Notes: generated from the letters alone by a model not told the origin. DNA of 64,000 nt from Mycolicibacterium frederiksbergense (GCF_012223425.1 NZ_CP038799.1:3952249-4016248); one strand, 5' to 3'. Positions 53,182 to 61,822 are shown, counted from the first letter of the stretch. Numbers and translations: made by a program.

Positions 53182-54427
53182 CCGGCTGACCGCGGTCGAC
53201 ACCCAGATGTTCTGGATGTCGGCCAGAATGCCCAACGACACCTTCCTGGTGTACGGATTCGACGGCGTGCCGGCGAGCCTGGACGCGGCGATCGGCCGGC
53301 TGATCACCAATGCCCGCATCAGCCCGGACCTTTCGCAACGCATCGAGGACAGTTCGCGCCGGCGCTACCCGGCCTGGGTGCCCCACGAGGTCGATGCCGG
53401 ACAGTTCACCGTGCACGAGATCGCCGATAGCTCCTGGACGGGCTGCCTGGCGGCGGTCAGCGCCCTTGTCGACGATCAGCTCGATCCGAGGGTGATGCCC
53501 TGGCGGCTGCATCTTTTCGCGGGTGTGCGGGGAGTTCCCGGGGTCGAGGGCGAGGGCACCGTCGCCGTCCTGCAGATCACCCACACCCTGGGCGGGGGTG
53601 GCCGGACCTGCGGACCGGCGTCGGTGATGTTCGGCGGATCCGTCGTGGTCGCACCCGTGACGTCCGTGCACGCCCACCCCGCGCTGTTGCCGTGGCGCAG
53701 TGTGCAGGCCACCCGCGCCTACCGGCAACTGGTGGCCGACACCGACGCCGGTCTGGTCCCGCCCCCGGCCGCGCCGTGTATCCCGTTGCGTACCAACGAT
53801 AATCCGTCCGGTCCCCAGCTCATGCGCACCCTGGTGCGGGACCGCGATGAACTTTCCGGTACCACTGTCACCGTCGCCGCGCTGTCGGCGATCTCGGAGG
53901 CGCTGGCCGGCCAGCTCGGCTCTCTCGGCGTGCCGGCCGGGGCGCTCGGGGCGGAGGTCACGATGGCCAAGCCCGGTCCCCGACAGGCCTACAACCATTT
54001 TGGGACCGTGGGCGTGGGGCTGCACCCGCAGCTACCGATGCAGCAGCGCATCGACGCGATCGCCGCCGATCTGGCCGCCCGCCGCCTTCGCGCTGCGCAT
54101 CCGGCGATGCGGGCCTCCGAGCACGCGTTCGAGGCCACCCCGGCACCGCTGTTGCGTTGGGGGATAAGCAAGTTCGATCCGTCGGTGCGGTCATCGACGG
54201 TCACCGGCAACACCGTGGTGTCCAGTGTCAACTGCGGCCCGGCCGATTTCACGCTCGGCGGCCGGCCGGTCCGGCTTGCCGCGGCTTTCCCCGGCCTGTC
54301 CCCGATGGTGGGCATCACCCACTGCGTGACCGGTGTCGGCAGCACGATCGCACTGAGCGTGTACGCCGCCGAATCGGCGATCGGGGATATCGACGACTAT
54401 GTGCAGCGGCTTGATTCCGCGCTCTAG
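53171..54427 (+). CDS. WS/DGAT-like acyltransferase-fold protein without the usual HHxxxDG
   Basis: 418 residues. N-terminal LTAVDTQMFWMS and the C-terminal NVGV/GPxxFTLGG-type blocks (TVVSSVNCGPADFTLGGRPV) match wax-ester synthase/DGAT proteins. Where HHxxxDG is expected it reads THTLGGGGRT (around His138): one His and no Asp. Either inactive for acyl transfer or acting in another way. GTG 53171 overlaps the hydrolase stop. Convergent with a TetR gene. Confidence 0.65.
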   Translation: MAANRLTAVDTQMFWMSARMPNDTFLVYGFDGVPASLDAAIGRLITNARISPDLSQRIEDSSRRRYPAWVPHEVDAGQFTVHEIADSSWTGCLAAVSALVDDQLDPRVMPWRLHLFAGVRGVPGVEGEGTVAVLQITHTLGGGGRTCGPASVMFGGSVVVAPVTSVHAHPALLPWRSVQATRAYRQLVADTDAGLVPPPAAPCIPLRTNDNPSGPQLMRTLVRDRDELSGTTVTVAALSAISEALAGQLGSLGVPAGALGAEVTMAKPGPRQAYNHFGTVGVGLHPQLPMQQRIDAIAADLAARRLRAAHPAMRASEHAFEATPAPLLRWGISKFDPSVRSSTVTGNTVVSSVNCGPADFTLGGRPVRLAAAFPGLSPMVGITHCVTGVGSTIALSVYAAESAIGDIDDYVQRLDSAL

Positions 54428-54497
54428 TTCGCCGGATGTCCGTTTATTGCACAGCGTTTCGTGATGTGCGTGCCACAAGTGGCCCCTCGGCGCGAGA

Positions 54498-55100
54498 TCA
54501 GGAGGCGCGCAGGGTGCCGATTCCGACGTCCAGTGCAGCCTCCAGATAACCCAGGTCGCCGGTGGCCAGCAGGATCCCGACCCCACCCTGGATGCCGGCC
54601 AGCAGGGCGGCGGCGCTGCGTTCGGCGTCGACCGCGCCCGCGACCTTGCCCTGATCCTGCATCGAACGTACCCCGGCGGTGATCTCGTCGTGCCAGCGCT
54701 GCATCAACGTGGCGGTGACGGCCTGGGCGCCCGGGGTGCTGCGCCCGATCTCCGACATCAGCATGCTCAGCGGGCAGCTCTGGCCCTGACGGCGATAGCG
54801 GTCCACCACCGCGTCGCGCCAGCGTTGCCACGCCGCCCACGAGTTCAGCGCGCCCAGGTGCGGTTGCTGGTCGGCCAGCACCTGTTCAGCCTCGTGCTCG
54901 GCGACGGCCAGCAGGAGTTGTTCCTTGCCGTCGGGGAAGTAGTGGAACAGCTGGCTCTTGGACGTGTGAGTCCGGGCGCGGATGTCATCGAGTGTGGTCA
55001 GGGCCACGCCGCGGGCGCGGATCTCGGCGGCGGCGCCCTCGACGATGCGCTGCCGGGTGGCCGCGCCCTTCTTCGTGAGAGTTTGGACTTGCAGGTCCAT
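54498..55100 (-). CDS. TetR-family regulator of the adjacent SDR
   Basis: 200 residues from ATG 55100 (or 202 from 55106). HTH domain: LDDIRARTHTSKSQLFHYFPDGKEQLL. C-terminal domain resembles TetR_C of LmrA/YxaF-type repressors. TAGGCC (minus, 55113-55108), 7 nt before 55100, supports that start. Two 16-bp palindromes flank the divergent start codons; one lies within its own first codons, so autoregulation is likely. Confidence 0.88.
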   Translation of the reverse strand: MDLQVQTLTKKGAATRQRIVEGAAAEIRARGVALTTLDDIRARTHTSKSQLFHYFPDGKEQLLLAVAEHEAEQVLADQQPHLGALNSWAAWQRWRDAVVDRYRRQGQSCPLSMLMSEIGRSTPGAQAVTATLMQRWHDEITAGVRSMQDQGKVAGAVDAERSAAALLAGIQGGVGILLATGDLGYLEAALDVGIGTLRAS

Positions 55101-55133
55101 TTTCATCGGCCTACACATGGACTCATGAGTCCA
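55084..55133. promoter_or_regulatory. Two 16-bp operator palindromes between TetR and SDR genes
   Basis: TGGACTTGCAGGTCCA (55084-55099) and TGGACTCATGAGTCCA (55118-55133, perfect) share TGGAC and GTCCA ends. Their centres are 34 bp apart. The second covers the SDR start codon and follows its TACACA -10 box; the first covers the start of the TetR gene. Repression of both genes by the TetR protein is likely. Confidence 0.7.
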
Positions 55134-55874
55134 AAGAATACGCGGCTTGCGGGCCGCACAGCACTGGTCACCGGCTCCACCGGCGGTCTGGGTGTCGCCA
55201 TCGCGCGCGCCCTCGCCGCCGAGGGGGCATCCGTCGTCGTCACCGGCCGCAACAAGGATCGCGGCGATGCCGTCGTCGCCGAGATCCGCGCGTCCGGCGG
55301 CACCGCAACCTTCGTCGCCGCCGACCTCGGCGCCGGCGAGGCCGAGATCCGGCAGCTTGCCGAAAAGGCCGGGCCCGTGGACATCCTGGTCAACAACGCC
55401 GGCGTCTGGTCCATCCCGGAACCCACCGCGGACACCTCCGAGGAAACGCTGCTGGAGTCCTACCGGGCCAATGTCATCGGGCCGTTCCAGCTCACCGGCG
55501 CGCTGGCCCCGGCGATGGCACAACGCGGGTACGGCGCAGTGGTCAACATCGGCTCCATCACCGGCCTGATCGGCAGCGACAAATCGGCGCTGTACAGCTC
55601 GACCAAGGCCGCCGTGCATTCGCTGACCAAATCGTGGGCCGCCGAGTACGGGCCGTCCGGGGTGCGGGTCAACGCCGTCGCGCCCGGCCCGATCGCCACC
55701 GAACGGGCCGCGGAGTCCGCCGATCACGTGGCACCGGTGCTGGCCCGCCTCCCGTCGCGGCGGATGAGCACCCCCGAGGAGGTCGCCGCCGCGGTGGTCT
55801 TCCTGGCCGGTGACGACGCCGCGAATATCCACGGCGCGGTGCTCAGTGTGGATGGGGGCTGGGCGGCGATGTAA
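55125..55874 (+). CDS. SDR-family oxidoreductase
   Basis: 249 residues. TGSTGGLGVAI (TGxxxGxG) binds NAD(P), NNAG and YSSTKAAVH (Tyr-x-x-x-Lys) are standard. The ATG lies inside the TetR operator. Substrate unknown; TetR genes of this type are often induced by the substrate of the enzyme they control. Followed 22 nt later by the DoxX gene. Confidence 0.9.
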   Translation: MSPKNTRLAGRTALVTGSTGGLGVAIARALAAEGASVVVTGRNKDRGDAVVAEIRASGGTATFVAADLGAGEAEIRQLAEKAGPVDILVNNAGVWSIPEPTADTSEETLLESYRANVIGPFQLTGALAPAMAQRGYGAVVNIGSITGLIGSDKSALYSSTKAAVHSLTKSWAAEYGPSGVRVNAVAPGPIATERAAESADHVAPVLARLPSRRMSTPEEVAAAVVFLAGDDAANIHGAVLSVDGGWAAM

Positions 55875-55896
55875 CAGATGGCCTAGATTCTGTTAC
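55871..55896 (+). promoter_or_regulatory. Inverted repeat enclosing the -10 box of the DoxX gene
   Basis: GTAACAG (55871-55877) and CTGTTAC (55890-55896) are perfect complements 12 bp apart. TAGATT (55884-55889) lies between them, 7 nt before the GTG at 55897. The repeat also includes the SDR stop codon. A regulator bound here would block the promoter. Confidence 0.55.
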
Positions 55897-56421
55897 GTGG
55901 CTGATTCCTCTTCCTATGATGTGGCGCTCCTGCTCCTGCGCGTTGTTCTCGGCCTGACCATGGCCGCCCATGGCTACAACAAGTTCTTCGGCGGCGGACG
56001 CATCCCGGGCACCGCGGGCTGGTTCGACAGCATCGGCATGAAGCCGGGCCTGTTCCACGCCCGCGTGGCGGCCAGCACCGAGATCGCCGCCGGCCTGGGT
56101 CTGGCGCTGGGTCTGCTCACGCCGGTCCCGGCGGCCGGATTCGTGGCGCTCATGCTGGTGGCGGCGTGGACGGTGCACCGGCACAACGGCTTCTTCATCG
56201 TCAAGGAAGGCTGGGAGTACAACCTGGTGCTCGCCGTGGCCGCGGTGGCCATCGCCGGCACCGGTGCGGGCCGCTACAGCCTGGACCACCTGCTGTTCTC
56301 CGGTACCGACATCGCGTCCTGGCTGTCGGGCTGGTGCGGTCTGGCGATCGCCGTGGGCCTGGGCCTGCTCGGCGGCATCGGTCAGCTGGTGATCTTCTTC
56401 CGCCCGCCGGCAAAGACCTAA
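55897..56421 (+). CDS. DoxX family membrane protein
   Basis: 174 residues, four hydrophobic segments. The opening LLLRVVLGLTMAAHGYNKFFGGG and the SIGMKPGLFHARVAASTEIAAGLGLALG block are characteristic of DoxX proteins, some of which work in thiosulfate:quinone oxidoreductases or redox stress. GTG start next to the -10 box. Confidence 0.85.
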   Translation: MADSSSYDVALLLLRVVLGLTMAAHGYNKFFGGGRIPGTAGWFDSIGMKPGLFHARVAASTEIAAGLGLALGLLTPVPAAGFVALMLVAAWTVHRHNGFFIVKEGWEYNLVLAVAAVAIAGTGAGRYSLDHLLFSGTDIASWLSGWCGLAIAVGLGLLGGIGQLVIFFRPPAKT

Positions 56422-56435
56422 CGCACCAGGCGTAA

Positions 56436-56684
56436 TCGCCGCGGCGCAACACCGACTGTCACCCGCTGGCTACCACCCCGTGCAACGACGAGTTGCGCAG
56501 GGTGTACGAGATCATCTGGGGCACAACGCTGGACAGCAGCAACTTCCATCGGAAGGTGACCGGCGCCGCCGGATTCCTGGTGCCGGTCGGGCGGACCCCG
56601 GGCCGCGACGGCGGGCGTCCGGCGCAGCTGTATCGCCGCGGTGAGCTGCGCCTTCTGCATAGGGCGATGATGCGCGGCGGCTGA
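56436..56684 (+). pseudogene. Remnant of a Nudix/NrtR-type regulator, C-terminal winged helix only
   Basis: The frame reads ELRRVYEIIWGTTLDSSNFH then RKVTGAAGFLVPVG and GRPAQLYRRG, which is the winged-helix end of NrtR-like regulators. The Nudix domain is missing; upstream of ELRRVYE only about 20 residues are left before a stop at 56433, with no start codon of good quality. Most likely the tail of a deleted gene. A free-standing small protein starting at TTG 56493 cannot be excluded. Confidence 0.55.
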
Positions 56685-56705
56685 GATGGCCGAACTGCTG
56701 GCCCC

Positions 56706-56727
56706 AGACTAGAACACGTTCTAGTCT
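56706..56727. promoter_or_regulatory. KstR-type palindrome overlapping the DUF3556 promoter
   Basis: AGACTAGAAC and GTTCTAGTCT (56706-56715, 56718-56727) are perfect 10-bp arms around two bases. The core TAGAACACGTTCTA (56710-56723) fits the KstR consensus TnnAACnnGTTnnA. Its right end TAGTCT (56722-56727) is 7 nt before the ATG at 56735, so it doubles as the -10 box of a leaderless transcript. Confidence 0.7.
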
Positions 56728-56734
56728 GACCGGC

Positions 56735-58468
56735 ATGGGATTCCTGAAGCAGACCACTCCGGTGATCGATTTCGAGGAGTGGAGCAAGGGCACCCGCGCC
56801 GAGCGGATCGTCCCGATGGCGCGGCACTGGGCCGAGGTCGGGTTCGGTACGCCCGTCGTGCTGCACCTGTTCTACGTCGCCAAGATCCTCGCCTACATCG
56901 TGGCGGCATGGGTGCTGGTGCTCGCCACCACCGACGGTCTCGGCGGGTTCACCGAGTTCTCGTCCTGGTACAACGAGCCGATCCTCTATCAGAAGGTCGT
57001 GTTCTACACGATGCTGTTCGAGGTCGTCGGCCTGGGCTGTGGGTTCGGCCCGCTGAACAACCGGTTCTTCCCGCCGATGGGATCGATCCTGTACTGGTTG
57101 CGGCCCAGGACGATTCGGCTGCCTCCATGGCCCAACCGCATCCCGCTGACCAAGGGTGACGCGCGCGGCCCGGTGGATGTGCTGCTCTACGGGGCCCTGC
57201 TGGTGATGCTCGTCGTCGCGCTGTTCTCCCAGGGCACCGGACCCATACCGGAACTCGGCACCGAGGTCGGTGTGCTGCCGGTCTGGCAGACCGCGGCGAT
57301 CCTCGTGCTGCTGGCGCTGGCCGGTCTGCGCGACAAGGTCATCTTCCTGGCCGCCCGCGGTGAGGTGTACGGGTCGCTGGCGGTGTGCTTCCTGTTCACC
57401 GGCGCCGACATCATCATCGCGGCGAAGTTGGTCTGCCTGGTGATCTGGATGGGTGCGGCAACCTCGAAACTCAACAAGCACTTCCCGTTCGTCATCTCCA
57501 CCATGATGAGCAACAACCCCGTCTTCCGGTCGCCGGCCATCAAGCGGAAGTTCTTCGAACACTTCCCCGATGACCTGCGTCCCGGCCGGGCCTCCCGCTT
57601 CATCGGGCACTTCTCCACCGCGATCGAGGGTCTGGTGCCGCTGGTGCTGTTCTTCAGCCACGGCGGCTGGGCGACGGTCATCGCGGCGTTCGTCATGCTG
57701 GTCTTCCACTTCGGCATCCTGAGCTCCATCCCGATGGGGGTGCCGCTGGAATGGAACGTCTTCATGATGTTCAGCGTGCTGGCGCTGTTCGTGGGCCACT
57801 CCGGTATCGGACTCGGCGACCTGTCGAGCCCGTGGCCGATCGTGCTGCTGGCCGTGGTCGCGGGCACCGTGGTGCTGGGAAATCTGTTCCCGCGCAAGGT
57901 GTCCTTCCTGCCCGGCATGCGCTACTACGCGGGTAACTGGGACACCTCGCTGTGGTGTATCAAGCCCTCGGCCGACGCCAAGATCGCCGCCGGCATCGTC
58001 GCGATCGCGAGCATGCCCGCCGCACAGCTGGAGAAGTTCTATGGCAGCAAGGAAGCCGCCCAGATCCCGATGTACATGGGATATGCGTTCCGTTCCTTCA
58101 ATACTCACGGTCGTGCGCTGTTCACCCTGGCGCACCGGGCGATGGCCGGGTACAACGAGGACGACTACACGCTCACCGACGGCGAGCGCATCGTCAGCAC
58201 CGCGATCGGATGGAACTTCGGCGACGGCCACATGAGCAATGAGCAGTTGGTGGCGGCGCTTCAGCAGCGCTGTCATTTCGAGCCGGGGGAGGTGCGCATC
58301 GTCATGCTCGACGCGCAGCCCATCCACCGGCAGACCCAGCAGTACCGTCTCGTCGACGCCGCCACCGGCGAGTTCGAACGCGGCTACGTCAAGGTCGCCG
58401 ACATGGTCGTCCGCCAGCCGTGGGACGACACCGTGCCGGTCTATGACGTGATCTCCTCGAAACGGTAA
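56735..58468 (+). CDS. DUF3556 transmembrane protein
   Basis: 577 residues with eight or nine hydrophobic segments and a soluble C-terminal domain of about 170 residues. Matches the DUF3556 family seen in mycobacteria and relatives. Conserved pieces include GNWDTSLWCIKPSADAKI and the MGYAFRSFNTHGRALFTLAHRA end domain. Function unknown; the KstR-type box suggests sterol-linked expression. A peptidase M20 gene follows after 10 nt and is probably in the same transcript. Confidence 0.75.
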   Translation: MGFLKQTTPVIDFEEWSKGTRAERIVPMARHWAEVGFGTPVVLHLFYVAKILAYIVAAWVLVLATTDGLGGFTEFSSWYNEPILYQKVVFYTMLFEVVGLGCGFGPLNNRFFPPMGSILYWLRPRTIRLPPWPNRIPLTKGDARGPVDVLLYGALLVMLVVALFSQGTGPIPELGTEVGVLPVWQTAAILVLLALAGLRDKVIFLAARGEVYGSLAVCFLFTGADIIIAAKLVCLVIWMGAATSKLNKHFPFVISTMMSNNPVFRSPAIKRKFFEHFPDDLRPGRASRFIGHFSTAIEGLVPLVLFFSHGGWATVIAAFVMLVFHFGILSSIPMGVPLEWNVFMMFSVLALFVGHSGIGLGDLSSPWPIVLLAVVAGTVVLGNLFPRKVSFLPGMRYYAGNWDTSLWCIKPSADAKIAAGIVAIASMPAAQLEKFYGSKEAAQIPMYMGYAFRSFNTHGRALFTLAHRAMAGYNEDDYTLTDGERIVSTAIGWNFGDGHMSNEQLVAALQQRCHFEPGEVRIVMLDAQPIHRQTQQYRLVDAATGEFERGYVKVADMVVRQPWDDTVPVYDVISSKR

Positions 58469-58478
58469 GACGGACGGT

Positions 58479-59693
58479 ATGGCGATCGACACCGCGAACC
58501 TGGCCCACCTGTACCGCGAATTGCACAGTGACCCGGAACTGTCCGGGCAGGAACACGCCACCGCGCAGCGGGTGATGGCCGCGCTCGACGGCGTCGCGGC
58601 CGAGGTGACTCCCGGAGTCGGTGGCACAGGAGTCGTGGCTGTGCTGCGCAACGGTGCGGGGCCGGTGGTGATGCTGCGGGCCGATATGGATGCGCTCCCG
58701 GTCCGGGAGAACACCGGATTGCCCTACTCCAGTACTAAATCCGTGACCGACGTGAGCGGCCGGCAGGTGCCGGTGGCTCATGCCTGCGGGCACGATATGC
58801 ACACTGCGTGCCTGGTCGGCGCGGTGCAGGCGCTGGCTGAGTCCCGCGACGAGTGGTCAGGCACCCTGCTCGCGGTCTTCCAGCCGGCCGAGGAACTCGC
58901 CAGCGGCGCCCAAGCCATGCTCGACGACGGGTTGTTCGACCGGTTTCCCAAGCCGTCGGTGATCATCGGGCAGCACGTCGGTCCGCTGCCGGCCGGCGTG
59001 ATCGGCTTCGGCACCGGACCGGTCATGGCCGGCACCGACTCGGTGGACGTGACGCTCCACGGGCGTGGCGGGCACGGGTCGTCGCCGGAGAACACCATCG
59101 ATCCGGTGGTGATGGCCGCCGCGGTGGTGCTGCGCTTGCAGGGCATCGTCGCCAGGGAGGTGCCATCACACGAGCAGGCCGTGGTGACCGTGGGACGGCT
59201 GCAGGCCGGGACGAAGGAGAACATCATTCCCGACACCGCCGAACTGGGCATCAACCTGCGGACCTACTCGGCGCATGTGCGCGACACGGTCAAAGCGGCG
59301 GTCGAGCGGATTGTGCGCGCCGAGGCGGCGGCCTCCGGCGCGCCTCGCGAGCCCGATATCGACTGGACGGTGACGGCGCCCGTGCTGGTCAGCGATCCGG
59401 CCGCCACCGAGAAAACGATCGGCGCGCTGCGCACCCATTTCGGCCCGGACAAGGTGTGGCCGTTGCCGCCGCTGGCAGCCAGTGAGGATGTCGGCGTGTT
59501 CGGCAGCGCCATCGGGGTGCCGACGGTGTTCTGGTTCTGGGGAGGGGTGGACATGCAGACCTTCACCGACGCATTCGCCAAGGGGGAGCTGCCACCGACC
59601 AACCACTCGCCGGAGTTCGCGCCGGTCCTGGAACCGACGCTGACGGCCGGAGTGGAGGCACTGACCGTCGCTGCAAGTACCTGGCTGGGTTAA
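58479..59693 (+). CDS. M20 family amidohydrolase (hippurate/N-acyl amino acid hydrolase-like)
   Basis: 404 residues. LRADMDALPV, HACGHDMHTA (metal and His), QPAEE (catalytic Glu and metal) and GRGGHGSSPENTIDPV (dimerisation domain) are the M20D set. It hydrolyses N-acyl amino acids or similar amides in the cytoplasm. Shares a transcript with DUF3556. Convergent with the GntR gene. Confidence 0.9.
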   Translation: MAIDTANLAHLYRELHSDPELSGQEHATAQRVMAALDGVAAEVTPGVGGTGVVAVLRNGAGPVVMLRADMDALPVRENTGLPYSSTKSVTDVSGRQVPVAHACGHDMHTACLVGAVQALAESRDEWSGTLLAVFQPAEELASGAQAMLDDGLFDRFPKPSVIIGQHVGPLPAGVIGFGTGPVMAGTDSVDVTLHGRGGHGSSPENTIDPVVMAAAVVLRLQGIVAREVPSHEQAVVTVGRLQAGTKENIIPDTAELGINLRTYSAHVRDTVKAAVERIVRAEAAASGAPREPDIDWTVTAPVLVSDPAATEKTIGALRTHFGPDKVWPLPPLAASEDVGVFGSAIGVPTVFWFWGGVDMQTFTDAFAKGELPPTNHSPEFAPVLEPTLTAGVEALTVAASTWLG

Positions 59694-60487
59694 ACCATCA
59701 CATCGCGGACCTTGACGGACTCCATGCCCTTGAGCAGCAGTTCCCGCGCGGTGTCCAGATGCTTGCGCCAGTGCGCCTCGGCGGCCTCGCCGTCGCCGGA
59801 ACGCATGAGCATCATCAGCCGCTTGTAGGACCGCATCAGCAGTTCGTAGTCCGACTTGGACAGCGGCCGGTTCTCTTTCATGGCGAAAGCGGTGTGCCGC
59901 ACCGTGATCTCGTGCAGCATGCCGGCCATGATGGTGAGGGTTGCGTTGCCGGACAGCTCGACGACGCGCTGGTGGAAATCGCCGGTGGTCTCGGCCATCC
60001 GGCCGGTCTCGCGCCCGGACGGGACATGCGCGGCGATCATCGTGTCGAGTTCGTCGAAGGCCGCCGTGTTTCGCGATTCGGTGAGCAAGCGGACCGCCAT
60101 CGGCTCGATTCCGGCGCGGGCCGTCATCACATCGGCGATGGTCGCCCCCGACAACTCGAGCAGCAGACCGGCGGGGCGCGCCACGATCTCCGGGCCCGGA
60201 ACCCGCACCCGCGCGCCGGTGCGTGAACCGCGGCGCACCTCGACGAGGCGCTCGGACTCCAGCACCCGCACGGCCTCGCGCAGCGTAGGACGACTCACCC
60301 CGAAGTGGGCCATCAGCTCGGCTTCGTTGGGCAGGAAGTCGCCCTCCTTGAGCTGACCGTCGACGACCATCCGGCGCAGCGTGCCGGCCACCAGTTCGGC
60401 GGTCTTGGGTGACCGAATGGGTGCACCGGCCACCGCCGGGACGGCGCTGCGGCCGATCATCGGCGAGAGCGGGGTGCTGCCGGCCAC
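59690..60487 (-). CDS. GntR-family regulator, FadR/FCD subgroup
   Basis: 265 residues. N-terminal winged HTH (about 25-95: LPNEAELMAHFGVSRPTLREAVRVLESERLVEVRRGSRTGARV) and an FCD ligand domain with metal-binding histidines (HVPSGRE, FHQRVVELSGN, EITVRHT). GTG start with GAGGAG nine bases upstream. Divergent from the thiolase operon; probably its regulator. Confidence 0.9.
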   Translation of the reverse strand: MAGSTPLSPMIGRSAVPAVAGAPIRSPKTAELVAGTLRRMVVDGQLKEGDFLPNEAELMAHFGVSRPTLREAVRVLESERLVEVRRGSRTGARVRVPGPEIVARPAGLLLELSGATIADVMTARAGIEPMAVRLLTESRNTAAFDELDTMIAAHVPSGRETGRMAETTGDFHQRVVELSGNATLTIMAGMLHEITVRHTAFAMKENRPLSKSDYELLMRSYKRLMMLMRSGDGEAAEAHWRKHLDTARELLLKGMESVKVRDVMV

Positions 60488-60530
60488 GGTGTGACTCCTC
60501 GGGAATAGGCTGATGTCAGGTATTCAACTC

Positions 60531-60624
60531 AGTAAACCATGTCGGCAAACCCGGCGCGTGCACCTGCGTTCATCCGCGCTCTACCAACCAGTAGGTTGAC
60601 CTAGTAAACCTTCTGCTCTAGGTT
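60531..60624 (+). promoter_or_regulatory. Promoter and candidate operators of the thiolase operon
   Basis: TTGACC (60596-60601), 17-bp spacer, TAGGTT (60619-60624): a well-formed SigA-type promoter. Direct repeat AGTAAACC at 60531-60538 and 60603-60610, the second inside the spacer. Inverted repeat CAACC-AGTA-GGTTG (60585-60598... arms 60585-60589 and 60594-60598) overlaps the -35. GntR or TetR binding here would control the genes downstream. Confidence 0.55.
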
Positions 60625-60676
60625 CGATTTAAGTCCATCTACATAAAAGAGCCAACCATCTTCGAAGGAGAAGTCC

Positions 60677-61822
60677 ATGGCTGAAGCCGTCATCGTCGAG
60701 GCAGTTCGTTCACCAGTCGGTAAGCGCAACGGCGCGCTGTCCGGGGTGCACCCGTCCGAACTGTCGGCGCAGGTCCTCAACGGCCTTGTGCAGCGCGCCG
60801 GGATCGATCCGGGGCTCGTCGACGACGTCATCTGGGGTTGCGTCATGCAGGCCGGCGAGCAGGCGCTCGACATCGCCCGCACCGCCGTGCTGACCGCCGG
60901 ATGGCCCGAGACCGTCCCCGGTGTCACCGTGGACCGCCAGTGCGGCTCCAGCCAGCAGTCGCTGCACTTCGCCGTCGCCGGCGTGGTGGCCGGCCACTAT
61001 GACGTCGTCGTCGCCGGCGGTGTCGAGTCGATGTCTCGCACCCCGATGGGCTCCTCGCTGGCCAACGGCGGGCACCCCTACCCGGAGGCCTTCCGCGCCC
61101 GCTACGAGCAGACCCCCAACCAGGGTGTGGGCGCCGAGATGATCGCCGAGCAGTGGGGCCTGTCGCGCACCCAGCTCGACGAGTTCTCCCTGCGCTCACA
61201 TGAGAAGGCCGCCGCGGCACAGGATTCCGGTGCGTTCAAGGATCAGATCGTCGGGATCAAGGACCAGGACGGTAACGTGGTTCTGGAGGACGGTGGCATC
61301 CGCCGCGGCGGCACCGTCGAGTCCATGGCCGGCATCAAGCCCGCCTTCAAGGAGGACGGCGTGATCCACGCCGGTAACTCCAGCCAGATCTCCGACGGTT
61401 CGGCTGCGCTGCTGATCACCTCGGCCGAGAAGGCAAAAGACCTGGGCCTCAAGCCCCTTGCCAAGGTGCACACCGCGGTGGTGGCCGGCGCGGACCCGGT
61501 CATCATGCTGACCGCGCCCATCCCGGCCACCCAGAAGGCGCTGGCCAAGTCCGGCCTCACGGTCGACCAGATCGGCGCCTTCGAGGTCAACGAGGCCTTC
61601 GCCCCGGTGCCGCTGGCCTGGTTGAAGGACATCGGTGCCGATGAGAGCCGGCTGAACCCCAATGGTGGCGCGATCGCTCTGGGCCACCCGCTCGGCGGCT
61701 CCGGTGCGCGCATCCTGACCACGTTGCTCTACCACATGCGGGACAACAACATTCAGTACGGCCTGCAGACCATGTGTGAAGGTGGCGGTCAGGCGAACGC
61801 GACCATCCTGGAACTGCTGTGA
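60677..61822 (+). CDS. Acetyl-CoA/3-ketoacyl-CoA thiolase
   Basis: 381 residues. Nucleophile Cys89 in DRQCGSSQQS, His in LGHPLGGSG and second Cys in MCEGGGQANATI: the complete thiolase set. Likely releases acetyl- or propionyl-CoA at the end of a beta-oxidation cycle. AGGAG lies before the ATG. The enoyl-CoA hydratase overlaps its stop by 4 nt. Resembles the FadA5/6-like group but the substrate cannot be told. Confidence 0.92.
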   Translation: MAEAVIVEAVRSPVGKRNGALSGVHPSELSAQVLNGLVQRAGIDPGLVDDVIWGCVMQAGEQALDIARTAVLTAGWPETVPGVTVDRQCGSSQQSLHFAVAGVVAGHYDVVVAGGVESMSRTPMGSSLANGGHPYPEAFRARYEQTPNQGVGAEMIAEQWGLSRTQLDEFSLRSHEKAAAAQDSGAFKDQIVGIKDQDGNVVLEDGGIRRGGTVESMAGIKPAFKEDGVIHAGNSSQISDGSAALLITSAEKAKDLGLKPLAKVHTAVVAGADPVIMLTAPIPATQKALAKSGLTVDQIGAFEVNEAFAPVPLAWLKDIGADESRLNPNGGAIALGHPLGGSGARILTTLLYHMRDNNIQYGLQTMCEGGGQANATILELL

